From: Paracoccaceae bacterium
GTDB lineage: Bacteria > Pseudomonadota > Alphaproteobacteria > Rhodobacterales > Rhodobacteraceae
Direction of reading: 5' to 3'
Assembly (NCBI GenBank): GCA_026989055.1
Contig: JALSKC010000004.1
Location: forward strand, 1 to 64,000
Length of the DNA stretch: 64,000 nucleotides
Shown piece by piece: positions 53,624 to 63,906 of the stretch (positions are counted from its first letter, which is position 1; each line of letters opens with the position of its first letter). The notes under the pieces are model-generated. The model was not told the DNA's origin and did no database searches. It saw nothing but the letters and a program-made list of their open reading frames with translations. The translations under genes and the position numbers were made by a program.

Positions 53624-55332
<1,709 letters not shown>

Positions 55333-55333
<1 letters not shown>

Positions 55334-55637
55334 CAGAGATCTCCCATCACCTGCCCGTTGAACCCGAATACCCGCCGCGCCCCGCCGATCGGCACCAGCG
55401 TCACCTCGCGCCGCTGGCCCGGCTCGAAACGCACCGCCGTGCCGGCCGGGATGTCGAGCCGCATCCCGCGCGCTGCCGCGCGGTCGAATTCCAGCGCCGG
55501 GTTGGTTTCGGCGAAATGGTAATGGCTGCCCACCTGCACCGGGCGGTCGCCGGTGTTGGCCACTTCCAGAACGATCGTTTCGCGCCCGGCGTTCAGGGCG
55601 ATCTCGCCGGCGGCGGGAAAGAGTTCTCCGGGGATCG

Positions 55638-55641
<4 letters not shown>
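55333..55641 (-). CDS. ureB: Urease beta subunit
   Basis: Small structural subunit (102 residues), starting with GTG at 55641 in [20 protein letters not shown] and overlapping the ureA stop as GTGA. Motifs [20 protein letters not shown] and [20 protein letters not shown] are typical. It forms the (alpha-beta-gamma)3 urease together with ureA and ureC. Confidence 0.97.
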
Positions 55642-55955
<314 letters not shown>

Positions 55956-55984
55956 TTCGACCTCATTTCAAGCATTTCAGCATT

Positions 55985-56821
55985 TCAGCGTGCCCAGCTC
56001 CGGGGCAGGTCGTCATCGGTCAGCAGGGCCAGGATCGGGATCAGGGCCCTGCGCATCAGATAACCGTCCCGGGCCAGAAGACGCAAGATCACCATGTCAG
56101 GCGCCGGCATGCTGGCGCCGGCGGTTTCCGGCAGCAGCGCGCGCAGCCGCTCCAGCTGCAGCGGCGCATCGGGGGCGACATAGACGAGCCCGGCCATCGC
56201 CCCGGCGCCGCCCGCCAGGTAGCGGCGGGCCAGCCGGGCGGCGATGTCGCCGTGCATGCGCAGTGATTCCAGCCAGATCAGCCGGCCGTTGCGGCGGATC
56301 TCGAGCCGGTCCTCGAAGGCGGCCTCCTCCAGCCGTTCGCCCATTGCCGCGCGGCCGAAGACCACCGGCTCGGCGAGCAGCAGCGCGGCATCTTCCGCCA
56401 TCTCGACCAGAAGCCGCCGCCGGAAGGAGGCGCCCCGGAACAGGATCGTTTCCTGCGGCAGCCAGCGCAGCCGGGCCCCGGCGTCGAGCCGGAGCCTGTT
56501 GTCCACCATGGCGCTCTGCCCCGGCAGCGCCCGGTAGGCCCGCTCCGCGCCCTGGGTGGTGATCGTTGCCGAGGTGCCCGCTCCGGCCCGGATCCGGCAG
56601 CCGAGAGAATCGCCTCCGGTCACCCCGCCGGCGGTGTTGATCAGCACCGCCCGCAGCCCGGTGCCCCCCTCGCGCGGGAAAAGAGCCTTCATTGCCCCGG
56701 AGTGGTGCAGCCGGGCGATCTCGGTTCCGCGCGCGCTCCGGCACAGCGACAGCGCGATCCGGCCGCGGGCGCGCGGCTGGCCTGGCACGGGGGTGGGGCT
56801 GTCCTGCGGCTCCGGGGGCAA
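55985..56821 (-). CDS. ureD: Urease accessory protein UreD
   Basis: Scaffold for nickel insertion, 278 residues if the TTG at 56821 is used. A GTG at 56788 is an alternative start, and no ATG lies near; the Shine-Dalgarno does not decide. Family pieces: LHHSGAMKALFPRE, VLINTAGGVTGGDSLG (the diagnostic NTAGGVTGGD), TTQGAERAYRA and LRWLPQETILF. It is the first urease gene, 29 bases upstream of ureA, and 21 bases from the end of phaZ, so it may be read from the phaZ promoter. Confidence 0.9.
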   Translation of the reverse strand: MPPEPQDSPTPVPGQPRARGRIALSLCRSARGTEIARLHHSGAMKALFPREGGTGLRAVLINTAGGVTGGDSLGCRIRAGAGTSATITTQGAERAYRALPGQSAMVDNRLRLDAGARLRWLPQETILFRGASFRRRLLVEMAEDAALLLAEPVVFGRAAMGERLEEAAFEDRLEIRRNGRLIWLESLRMHGDIAARLARRYLAGGAGAMAGLVYVAPDAPLQLERLRALLPETAGASMPAPDMVILRLLARDGYLMRRALIPILALLTDDDLPRSWAR

Positions 56822-56842
56822 GGTCGGTCTCGGGTTCGGCGT

Positions 56843-58090
56843 TCAGGATCGACCGGCGGGGCCCGAGGTGGTGTCGATGAACTCCAGCACCAGCGGGCGG
56901 ATGTTGTCCCGCCAGCTGCGCCCGGCGAAGATCCCGTAATGGCCTGCCCCCGGTTCCAGATGGCTGGCCTTCTTCGCTTCCGGCAGGCCGACGAGCAGAT
57001 CCAGCGCCGCCCGGCACTGGCCGGGGGCGGAGATGTCGTCTTCCGCGCCTTCCACCACCTTCACCGCGACATCGGAGATGGCGGCGAAATCCACCTTCCT
57101 CCCCCGGAGGGTGAAGGCGTTGCGGGCGATCTCGCGCTTCTTGAAGATGCGCTCGACGGTGGACAGGTAGAACTCGGCCGGCATGTCCATCACCGCGAGA
57201 TATTCGTCATAGAAGCGGTTGTGCCGGTCGTGATCGGCAGCCTCGCCGCGGGCGGCTCTCAGGATCTGTCCGCCGAAGGCGCGGATGTGGCGCTCGGCGT
57301 TCATCGTCATGAAGGAGGCCAGCTGCAACAGCCCCGGATAGACCAGCCGCCCGACCCCGCGATACTTGAACCCGACGCGCTGGATCATTGTCTTTTCGAG
57401 CATGCCCATGGTGACGCGGGCGCCGAAGTCGGTCACCTCGGTGGGGGCGGCGTCGGGATCGACCGGGCCGCCGATCAGCGTGAGCGAGCGCGGCTGTGCC
57501 GCCGGCTCCTGCGCGGCCAGCCAGGCGGTGGCGGCCAGAGTCAGCGGCGCCGGCTGGCAGACGGCGATCACATGGAGGTCGGGGCCCAGGTGGCGGATGA
57601 AATCGACGAGGTAGAGCGTGTAGTCCTCGACGTCGAAGCGGCCCTCGGAAACCGGAATGTCGCGGGCGTTGTGCCAGTCGGTGACGTGAACCTCGCAGTC
57701 GGGCAGCAGGCTGCTGACCGTGCTGCGCAGCAGGGTCGCGTAATGCCCCGACATCGGCGCCACCAGCAGCACCCGGCGTCGGCGTTCCGCCCGCCCCTGC
57801 ACCCGGAAGCGGATCAGGTCTGCGAACGGCCTGCGCAGCAGCCTTTCCACATGCACCTCGTGATCGCGCCCGTCCTCGCCCACCACCGAGGCGATGCCCC
57901 AGTCGGGCCGGGCGGCCATCCGGGCGAAGCTGCGCTCGGTCACCTCGCCCCAGGCGGCGACCAGCTGCGGCCAGGGGGAGGGCATCATGCCCATCACGGG
58001 ATAGGAACCGAAGGCCTGCGCCGTCGCGCCCAGCCACTGGCTGGTGGTGCGCATGGTTTCCATCAGATCGTAGCTGGCCATGTGGCGCAT
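56843..58090 (-). CDS. phaZ: Intracellular polyhydroxyalkanoate depolymerase
   Basis: Degrades stored PHB/PHA on granules. The 415-residue alpha/beta hydrolase has a Cys-type nucleophile elbow, HVIAVCQPAPLTLAATA, instead of the usual lipase Ser, as in the PhaZ1 class of Cupriavidus/Paracoccus. Other pieces: MSGHYATLLRSTVSSLLPDC, VTDWHNARDIPV, and the terminal GHYGIFAGRSWRDNIRP with the catalytic His. It is divergent from phaC, sharing the 99-bp control region. Confidence 0.92.
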   Translation of the reverse strand: MRHMASYDLMETMRTTSQWLGATAQAFGSYPVMGMMPSPWPQLVAAWGEVTERSFARMAARPDWGIASVVGEDGRDHEVHVERLLRRPFADLIRFRVQGRAERRRRVLLVAPMSGHYATLLRSTVSSLLPDCEVHVTDWHNARDIPVSEGRFDVEDYTLYLVDFIRHLGPDLHVIAVCQPAPLTLAATAWLAAQEPAAQPRSLTLIGGPVDPDAAPTEVTDFGARVTMGMLEKTMIQRVGFKYRGVGRLVYPGLLQLASFMTMNAERHIRAFGGQILRAARGEAADHDRHNRFYDEYLAVMDMPAEFYLSTVERIFKKREIARNAFTLRGRKVDFAAISDVAVKVVEGAEDDISAPGQCRAALDLLVGLPEAKKASHLEPGAGHYGIFAGRSWRDNIRPLVLEFIDTTSGPAGRS

Positions 58091-58153
58091 GCGGGTCTCC
58101 GAAAGTTCCGTCCGGCGGTTTCTCCGGCTTCCTCCGTCGCGCCGGTTCCGTTA

Positions 58154-58167
58154 TGCTGCAACTGCAC
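58154..58167. promoter_or_regulatory. Candidate PhaR operator between phaZ and phaC
   Basis: TGCTGCAACTGCAC, a TGC-rich sequence 23 bases upstream of the phaC ATG. PhaR of Paracoccus denitrificans is reported to bind TGC-rich sites in the pha control regions. A matching TGCTGC element is found upstream of phaP (60075-60087). Confidence 0.45.
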
Positions 58168-58189
58168 AGGGTAGGATGGATGAGCGACG

Positions 58190-59986
58190 ATGACAACCGG
58201 ACAGTCGGACAGTTCCCCCGGCTCCCCCGATCCGGCGCGGCTGCAGGTCGATCTGGCCCGGCTCGAGGAACTGTCGCGGCGGCTGGTCGCCGCGCTCGGG
58301 CGGCGCCGGCCGCATGATCCGGGGCTGGACGCGCCGGGGCAGGAGCTGTTCCTGAAGGCGGCGCTCGCCTGGATGAGCGGGGCCCTGAGCTCGCCGGCGC
58401 GGTTGTTCGGGCAGCAGGCGGACTACTGGAGCGCGACCTTGCGCAGCATCGCGCTGGCCGGGCAGGCGCAGGAGGAGGGGCCGGACGCCGCCGCGGAAGC
58501 GCCGGAAGATCCGCGCTTCGCCAGCCCGCTGTGGGAGCAGCACCCCTATTTCCGGATGCTCAAGCGCCAGTATCAGCTGAACGAGAAGGCGCTGGAAGAA
58601 ACCGTCCGGGGCCTCGAGGGGCTGGACGAGCGGGAGCGCCGCCGCCTGGCCTTCTTCTCCCGCCAGATCATGAGCATGTTCAACCCGGCCAATTTCCTGG
58701 CCACCAACCCGGAGGCGCTGGCGCGGGCGGCGGAAACCGGGGGGGAATCGCTGCTCAGGGGGCTGGAGAACCTGGTGCGCGACCTGGAGGCCAACGACGG
58801 CGAGCTGGTGGTGACCCTGGCCGACCGCAACGCCTTCCGGGTGGGCGGCAACCTGGCGGTTACCGAGGGAGAGGTCGTCTTCCGCAACCGGCTGCTGGAA
58901 CTGATCCAGTATGCCCCGGCCACCGAGACCGTGCACAGGGTGCCGCTGGTGATCTTCCCGCCCTGGATCAACAAGTTCTACATCCTCGACCTGCGTGCGC
59001 AGAACAGCCTGGTGAAATGGCTGGTCGAACGGGGCTACACGCTGTTCATGGTTTCCTGGGTCAACCCGGATGAAAGCCATGCCGAGGTGGGCCTGGACGA
59101 CTATGTTTCGGAAGGCTATCTGAAGGTCCTGGAGGTGGTGCGCGAGATCACCGGCGAGGAACGGCCGAACGTGGTCGGATACTGCATCGCCGGCACCACT
59201 CTGGCCCTGACCCTGGCGTTGCTGAAGAAGCGTGGCGAAAGGCGGGTCGGAAGCGCCAGCTTCCTGACCACGCTCACCGATTTCTCCGATCCCGGCGAGG
59301 TCGGGGTGTTCCTGGCAGATGACTTCCTGGGCGGGATCGAGCGGCAGCTCCGCCAGGAGGGAATCCTGCGGGCGCTGTTCATGGCGCGCAGCTTTTCCTT
59401 CCTGCGCTCGACCGACCTGATCTACCGCCCCGCGATTCGCAGCTACCTGATGGGCGAGCCGCCCCCGGCCTTCGATCTGCTCTACTGGAACGGCGACGGC
59501 GCCAACCTGCCCGGCCGGATGGCGCTCGAATACCTGCACGGGCTGTGCCGCGACAACCTGTTCGCGAAGGGCGCCTTCCCGCTGCTCGGCGAGCGGCTGT
59601 CGCTCCGGGACGTGACGGTGCCGCTGTGCGCCGTGGCCTGCGAGGGAGACCACATCGCCCCCTGGAGCGCCTGCTACGACGGCTTCCGGCAGATGGGCGC
59701 GCGCAGCAAGAGCTTCATCCTGTCGCAGAGCGGTCATGTCGCCGGTATCGTGAACCCGCCGGGGCGGAGCAGATACGGCCATTACACGAACCCGGATGCG
59801 CGCCTGGAACATGCCGCCTGGCGGGCCGGGGCGACATTTCACGAAGGCTCCTGGTGGCCCCGCTGGGAAGCCTGGCTGAAGCGCCGCTCCGGGCGGATGA
59901 TTCCGGCCCGGAAACCGGGCAGCGTGACATATCCGCCGCTGTGCCCGGCGCCGGGAACCTATGTGCTGAAACAGGCAAGAGGCTGA
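58190..59986 (+). CDS. phaC: Class I polyhydroxyalkanoate synthase
   Basis: Polymerises hydroxyacyl-CoA into PHA on granules. The protein has 598 residues: an N-terminal PhaC_N domain (HPYFRMLKRQYQLNEKALEE, NPANFLATNPEALARAAETG) and a C-terminal hydrolase fold. The lipase-like box VGYCIAGTTLALTLALLKKR holds the nucleophilic Cys (about residue 332). PPWINKFYILDLRAQNSLVK, DFSDPGEVGVFLAD (with the catalytic Asp region) and SGHVAGIVNPPG (catalytic His) follow. ATG 58190 starts MTTGQSDSS. Confidence 0.95.
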   Translation: MTTGQSDSSPGSPDPARLQVDLARLEELSRRLVAALGRRRPHDPGLDAPGQELFLKAALAWMSGALSSPARLFGQQADYWSATLRSIALAGQAQEEGPDAAAEAPEDPRFASPLWEQHPYFRMLKRQYQLNEKALEETVRGLEGLDERERRRLAFFSRQIMSMFNPANFLATNPEALARAAETGGESLLRGLENLVRDLEANDGELVVTLADRNAFRVGGNLAVTEGEVVFRNRLLELIQYAPATETVHRVPLVIFPPWINKFYILDLRAQNSLVKWLVERGYTLFMVSWVNPDESHAEVGLDDYVSEGYLKVLEVVREITGEERPNVVGYCIAGTTLALTLALLKKRGERRVGSASFLTTLTDFSDPGEVGVFLADDFLGGIERQLRQEGILRALFMARSFSFLRSTDLIYRPAIRSYLMGEPPPAFDLLYWNGDGANLPGRMALEYLHGLCRDNLFAKGAFPLLGERLSLRDVTVPLCAVACEGDHIAPWSACYDGFRQMGARSKSFILSQSGHVAGIVNPPGRSRYGHYTNPDARLEHAAWRAGATFHEGSWWPRWEAWLKRRSGRMIPARKPGSVTYPPLCPAPGTYVLKQARG

Positions 59987-60067
59987 AAGAAGAGGCGTTT
60001 CCGGGATTTCGGAGACCTTGCCGCGGTATCGTGCCGCGCATTTTTTGCCGCACCGCAGAAAATCCCC

Positions 60068-60096
60068 TTGAAATGCTGCGTCGCAGCGGCGATATG
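60068..60096 (+). promoter_or_regulatory. Candidate phaP promoter with PhaR-like palindrome in its spacer
   Basis: TTGAAA (60068-60073), a 17-base spacer and GATATG (60091-60096). The spacer contains the odd palindrome GCTGCG-T-CGCAGC (60075-60087), a TGC-rich element where a bound repressor such as PhaR would block RNA polymerase. About 77 bases separate it from the phaP ATG. Confidence 0.5.
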
Positions 60097-60172
60097 TCCC
60101 GCAGGATGTGCAATGCGCAGACCGGGCGACTGGCGCCCGCGGCGCGAAGACAGAAGATACGGGAACAGGACA

Positions 60173-60643
60173 ATGGCGAAGACGCAGCAGAACGACACCG
60201 CCCCCCTGAAGGGGCTGCAGGAAATGATGGGAGCCTTCGCTCCCGACCCGGCCGCATTCGAAAACGCCTTCCGGGCACAGATCGCCCTGGGCGAGAAGCT
60301 GTCGCGGGTCGCGCTGGAAGCGGCGGAGCGGAGCGCCGAGATTTCCGGCCGCTGGACACGGGAAAGCCTCGAGCGCGCGGCCGGCGCGAGCACCGCGGCG
60401 AGCGGCGCCGGAACCGACCCGGCCGGCTATGGCAAGGCGGTGGCCGACCTTGCCTCGGCCCAGGCCGCGCTGGCCGCCGAGCAGCTGGCCGCCCTGGCCG
60501 AGGTCGCCCGCAAGGCCCAGATGGAAACCGTCGAGCTCGTCCTTGCCGCGGGCAGGGAAATCGGTGCAGACGCGGCCGCCGCCTTCGGCAAGGCATCTGT
60601 CGGCGCGGCGCGGCGCACCAAACAGGCGGCCGCCGCCGGCTGA
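60173..60643 (+). CDS. phaP: Phasin (PHA granule surface protein)
   Basis: A 156-residue amphipathic helical protein that coats PHA granules and controls their number and size. The start MAKTQQNDTAPLKG at 60173 is behind AGGACA; the frame is open 35 codons upstream, but that part overlaps the promoter. The body is Ala/Glu/Lys-rich, with RAQIALGEKLSRVALEAAER and AEVARKAQMETVELVLAAGRE, and a basic tail RRTKQAAAAG. Its place between phaC and phaR matches Paracoccus. Confidence 0.87.
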   Translation: MAKTQQNDTAPLKGLQEMMGAFAPDPAAFENAFRAQIALGEKLSRVALEAAERSAEISGRWTRESLERAAGASTAASGAGTDPAGYGKAVADLASAQAALAAEQLAALAEVARKAQMETVELVLAAGREIGADAAAAFGKASVGAARRTKQAAAAG

Positions 60644-60708
60644 ACGGATACCGCGCCGCCCGCCGGGCGCGCGCGGGTGCCGATGACGCTCCCTGTCGGC
60701 AGAGCTGC

Positions 60709-60737
60709 GGGCGGGCCCCGGCCCGCCCTTTCCTTTT
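60709..60737 (+). terminator. Rho-independent terminator after phaP
   Basis: Stem GGGCGGGCC (60709-60717) and GGCCCGCCC (60720-60728), followed by TTTCCTTTT (60729-60737). It lies 66 bases after the phaP stop and upstream of phaR, so phasin mRNA can be made separately. Confidence 0.75.
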
Positions 60738-60796
60738 CCGCCGGGCTGGCCTAGTCTTTTCCGCAACGCGCAATGACGCCGCAACCGGGGGGAGCC

Positions 60797-61399
60797 GTGC
60801 CGGACAAGAACGAGCCGCTTCTGATCAAGCGCTACGCCAGCCGTCGCCTGTACAATACCGAAACCAGCGACTACGTGACCCTTGACGATATCGCCGGCTT
60901 CATCAGGGCCGGCCGCGATGTGAAGATCATCGATCTGAAGAGCGGTGACGACCTGACCCGCCAGTATCTGCTCCAGATCATCTCGGAGCACGAGGGCAGG
61001 GGCGAGAACATGCTGCCGGTGACCGTTCTGACCGATCTGGTGCGCAGCTACGCCAGCGGCATGCAGTCGGTGGTGCCGCAGGTTCTGGCCATGTCCTTCG
61101 AGATGTTGCGCGAGGGCCAGGCGAAGATGGTCGAGAGCATGGCCGGTGGCATCGCTTCCCCGCTGGCCGGTTTCCCGGGGCTGGAGGCGCTGCAGGCCCA
61201 GCAGCAGGCCTTTCTCCGGGCGATGAGCGGCGGAACGGGCGGCGGAACGGGAGAACGGCCGCCCCCCGGGACCGGCAAGGCCGGGAGCGCCGGGCAGGGC
61301 GGCGCGCCCGGGCCCGGCGAAGCGGAGGCGGAGCGGCGCGAGCTGGAGGAGATCAGGCGGCAGCTGGCCGAGCTTCAGGAAAGGCTCTCCCGCCTCTGA
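60797..61399 (+). CDS. phaR: Polyhydroxyalkanoate synthesis repressor PhaR
   Basis: DNA-binding repressor that also binds PHA itself, so that phasin is produced when granules form. The 200-residue protein has the highly conserved N-terminal domain PLLIKRYASRRLYNTETSDY, VTLDDIAGFIRAGRDVKIID and DLTRQYLLQIISEHEGRGE. The C-terminal half is a Gly/Pro-rich low-complexity linker with a 12-bp tandem (GGCGGAACGG twice, 61229-61250) and a final coiled coil. I prefer the GTG at 60797 (behind GGGGGGAG) over an in-frame ATG at 60773. Confidence 0.9.
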   Translation: MPDKNEPLLIKRYASRRLYNTETSDYVTLDDIAGFIRAGRDVKIIDLKSGDDLTRQYLLQIISEHEGRGENMLPVTVLTDLVRSYASGMQSVVPQVLAMSFEMLREGQAKMVESMAGGIASPLAGFPGLEALQAQQQAFLRAMSGGTGGGTGERPPPGTGKAGSAGQGGAPGPGEAEAERRELEEIRRQLAELQERLSRL

Positions 61400-61561
61400 C
61401 ACTCCGCCGGATCGCGCGCCCGGATCGTGGGGCCGGGTCGCGCGCGGGCAGGCGGAGCGGGCAGAAGGGGCAATCGCGCATTCGGCGAAAGGGCCGGAGC
61501 GGGAGCCGGGGCGGGGCGCAACAACGAAGGGCGGGGCGTCCCGCCGCGACCGGGCGGAAGG

Positions 61562-62530
61562 ATGGCTGACAGGTCTCGCAAGATAACCCTCTGGGGGATA
61601 GAGGTCTTTACCGCTGCCGCGGAGGAGCGATCGATCTCGGCCGCGGCGCGGCGACTGGGGGCAAGCCCCTCGGCGATCAGTCAGCAGCTGAGCAACCTGG
61701 AAGAGGCGGTCGGCGCGCTCCTGCTGGACCGCCGCGCCCGCCCGGTGGCGCTGACCCCGGCGGGCGAGGCGTTCCGCCGCCACGCCCAGACGATCCTGAA
61801 CGAGGCCGCGCAGGCGCAGTCGGAACTGGCGCGGCTGGACCGCCGGGCGCTGACCCAGCTGCGGCTGGGCATGATCGAGGATTTCGACAGCAACGTGACC
61901 CCGGCCCTGCTCTCGCAGCTGGCCGAGGAAATGGGGGCGAGCCGGTTCCTGCTGGAAACCGGCGCCAGCCACCGGCTGTTCGATCAGCTGGAAAGCCGCG
62001 CGCTGGACGTGATCGTGGCCGCCGAGATGGGGGCCGCGGCCGAGTGGATGGAGGTGTTCCCGCTGCTGCGCGACCCTTTCGTCGCGGTGGTTCCCCGGGG
62101 CCGGATCGGGGCGGACTCGGAGCCGGGCGAAGCTCTGGCGGAAATGCCGCTGATCCGCTATACCACGCGCCACCACATGGGGCGGGTGATCTCCGACCAT
62201 CTGGTGCGCCAGAATCTTGTGCCGGAAAGCCGTTTCGAGCTGGACAGCTACCATGCGATCATGGCGATGGTGGCCGCCGGCGCGGGCTGGACGATCCTGA
62301 CGCCGCTGGGGGCCAGCCATGCCAGGCGCTTTGCCGGGCGCGTCGATCTGCTTCCGCTTCCATTTGCGCCGCCGCCGCGCGCGATCTCGCTGTTTGCCCG
62401 CCGCGGCATTCTGGGCGACATGCCGGCCGACATCGCCGGGCGCCTGCGCGAGCTGCTGCAGCGGCTCGTGGTGGGGCCCCAGACCGAACGCCTGCCCTGG
62501 CTCGAGGGCGCGCTGCGGGTGCGTGGCTGA
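61562..62530 (+). CDS. LysR-type transcriptional regulator
   Basis: A 322-residue LTTR. The N-terminal winged helix reads LWGIEVFTAAAEERSISAAARRL, GASPSAISQQLSNLEEAVGA (recognition helix). The effector domain follows from about 90, with LIRYTTRHHMGRVISDHLVR and MVAAGAGWTILTPLGA. ATG 61562 follows GGCGGAAGG; a 45-codon open extension upstream is Gly/Arg-rich and unsupported. Its neighbours (phaR, convergent hisH) give no clear target. Confidence 0.9.
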   Translation: MADRSRKITLWGIEVFTAAAEERSISAAARRLGASPSAISQQLSNLEEAVGALLLDRRARPVALTPAGEAFRRHAQTILNEAAQAQSELARLDRRALTQLRLGMIEDFDSNVTPALLSQLAEEMGASRFLLETGASHRLFDQLESRALDVIVAAEMGAAAEWMEVFPLLRDPFVAVVPRGRIGADSEPGEALAEMPLIRYTTRHHMGRVISDHLVRQNLVPESRFELDSYHAIMAMVAAGAGWTILTPLGASHARRFAGRVDLLPLPFAPPPRAISLFARRGILGDMPADIAGRLRELLQRLVVGPQTERLPWLEGALRVRG

Positions 62531-62566
62531 CGGGCGCCGCCGCCCGGCCCGGGGCCGGGGGCGCTT

Positions 62567-63205
62567 TCAGGGTTTCCAGCGCAGGAAATTGGCAATCAGC
62601 CGCAGCCCGGCGGCCTGGCTCTTTTCCGGGTGGAACTGGGTGCCGATCATGTTGTCGCGCCCGACGATGGCGGTGATCGGTCCGCCGTAGTCGCAATGGG
62701 CCAGAAGATGGGCCGGCTCGTTCACGCGGAAGTGCCAGGAATGCACGAAATAGGCATGATCGCCGGTTTCGATCCCCGCCAGGACCGGGTGCGGGCGGTC
62801 CAGGATCAGATCGTTCCAGCCCATGTGCGGCACCTTCAGCGACGGATCGGACGGCCGGATCTGCACCACCTCGCCGCCGATCCAGCCGAAGCCGTCCGTC
62901 ACCTCGTATTCGTGGCTGACCGTGGCCATCATCTGCATGCCGACGCAGATCCCCAGGAAGGGGCGGGCGCGCTGGAGCACCGCTTCCCCGATCGCTTCGG
63001 CCAGGCCGCCGTGCCCGGCCAGCTGCGCCTTGCAGGCCGGAAAGGCGCCGTCGCCGGGCAGCACGATGCGGTCGGCGCGGGCCACCTCCTGGGGGCAGGA
63101 GGAGAGGATCACTTCTCCGGCGCCAGTTTCCGCCGCCATCCGCTCCAGGGCCTTGCGGGCCGAATGCAGGTTGCCGCTGTCATAATCGACGAGGACCGTG
63201 CGCAC
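62567..63205 (-). CDS. hisH: Imidazole glycerol phosphate synthase glutamine amidotransferase subunit
   Basis: Supplies ammonia to HisF in histidine synthesis. The 212-residue class I amidotransferase has the oxyanion strand VLPGDGAFPACKAQL, the catalytic Cys in PFLGICVGMQMM, and the His-Glu of GTQFHPEKSQAAG. The start is a GTG at 63205 sharing a base with the hisB stop (TAGTG). hisB-hisH are co-translated; hisA and hisF are not downstream, because a convergent LysR gene follows. Confidence 0.96.
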   Translation of the reverse strand: MRTVLVDYDSGNLHSARKALERMAAETGAGEVILSSCPQEVARADRIVLPGDGAFPACKAQLAGHGGLAEAIGEAVLQRARPFLGICVGMQMMATVSHEYEVTDGFGWIGGEVVQIRPSDPSLKVPHMGWNDLILDRPHPVLAGIETGDHAYFVHSWHFRVNEPAHLLAHCDYGGPITAIVGRDNMIGTQFHPEKSQAAGLRLIANFLRWKP

Positions 63206-63792
63206 TAGAGCGCTCCCTTGGTCGAGGGGATGGTTCCGGTGGCGCGCGGGTCCGGCGCGACGGCCCCGCGCAGGGCGCGCGCGCAGGCCTTGAAGGCGGC
63301 CTCGGCGATGTGGTGGGCGTTGATCCCGTGGATCAGGTCCATGTGCAGGGTGATCCCCCCGTGGGTGGAAAGGGCCTGGAAGAATTCGCGCACCAGTTCG
63401 CTGTCAAAGCTGCCGATCTTCGGGCTCGGCATGGCGATGTTCCAGACCAGGTAGGGCCGGCCCGACAGGTCGAGCGCGCAGGCCACCTGGGTGTCGTCCA
63501 TCGGCAGGCGGCATTCGCCGTAGCGCAGGATGCCGCGCTTGTCGCCCAGGGCGCGCGCCAGCGCCTGGCCCAGCGTGATGCCGACATCCTCCACCGTGTG
63601 GTGATCATCGATGTGCAGATCTCCCCTGGCGGTGATTTTCAGGTCGATCAGCGCGTGCCGGGCCAGCTGGTCGAGCATGTGATCGAAGAAGCCGATGCCG
63701 GTGGCGTTGGCGTGGCGCCCGGTGCCGTCGAGATTCAGCTCGACCCTGATCTCGGTTTCCGCCGTCTTCCGTTCGAGTGTCGCTGTGCGCAT
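63205..63792 (-). CDS. hisB: Imidazoleglycerol-phosphate dehydratase
   Basis: Monofunctional IGPD, Mn-dependent, sixth step of histidine synthesis. The protein has 195 residues: [20 protein letters not shown], the metal-binding [37 protein letters not shown] and [20 protein letters not shown]. The last residues [13 protein letters not shown] are the normal C-terminus. No phosphatase domain is attached, unlike E. coli HisB. Confidence 0.97.
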   Translation of the reverse strand: MRTATLERKTAETEIRVELNLDGTGRHANATGIGFFDHMLDQLARHALIDLKITARGDLHIDDHHTVEDVGITLGQALARALGDKRGILRYGECRLPMDDTQVACALDLSGRPYLVWNIAMPSPKIGSFDSELVREFFQALSTHGGITLHMDLIHGINAHHIAEAAFKACARALRGAVAPDPRATGTIPSTKGAL

Positions 63793-63906
63793 TTTCCGGC
63801 CCGGTTCCGTGGTTGCGTTGCCGGCTTATAAGCCGGGGGGGACATCTTTCCAAGCCATCCGAATGGTGGCAAGAGGTGAGCCGGCCGGAGCGGCGGGAGA
63901 GCAGGA

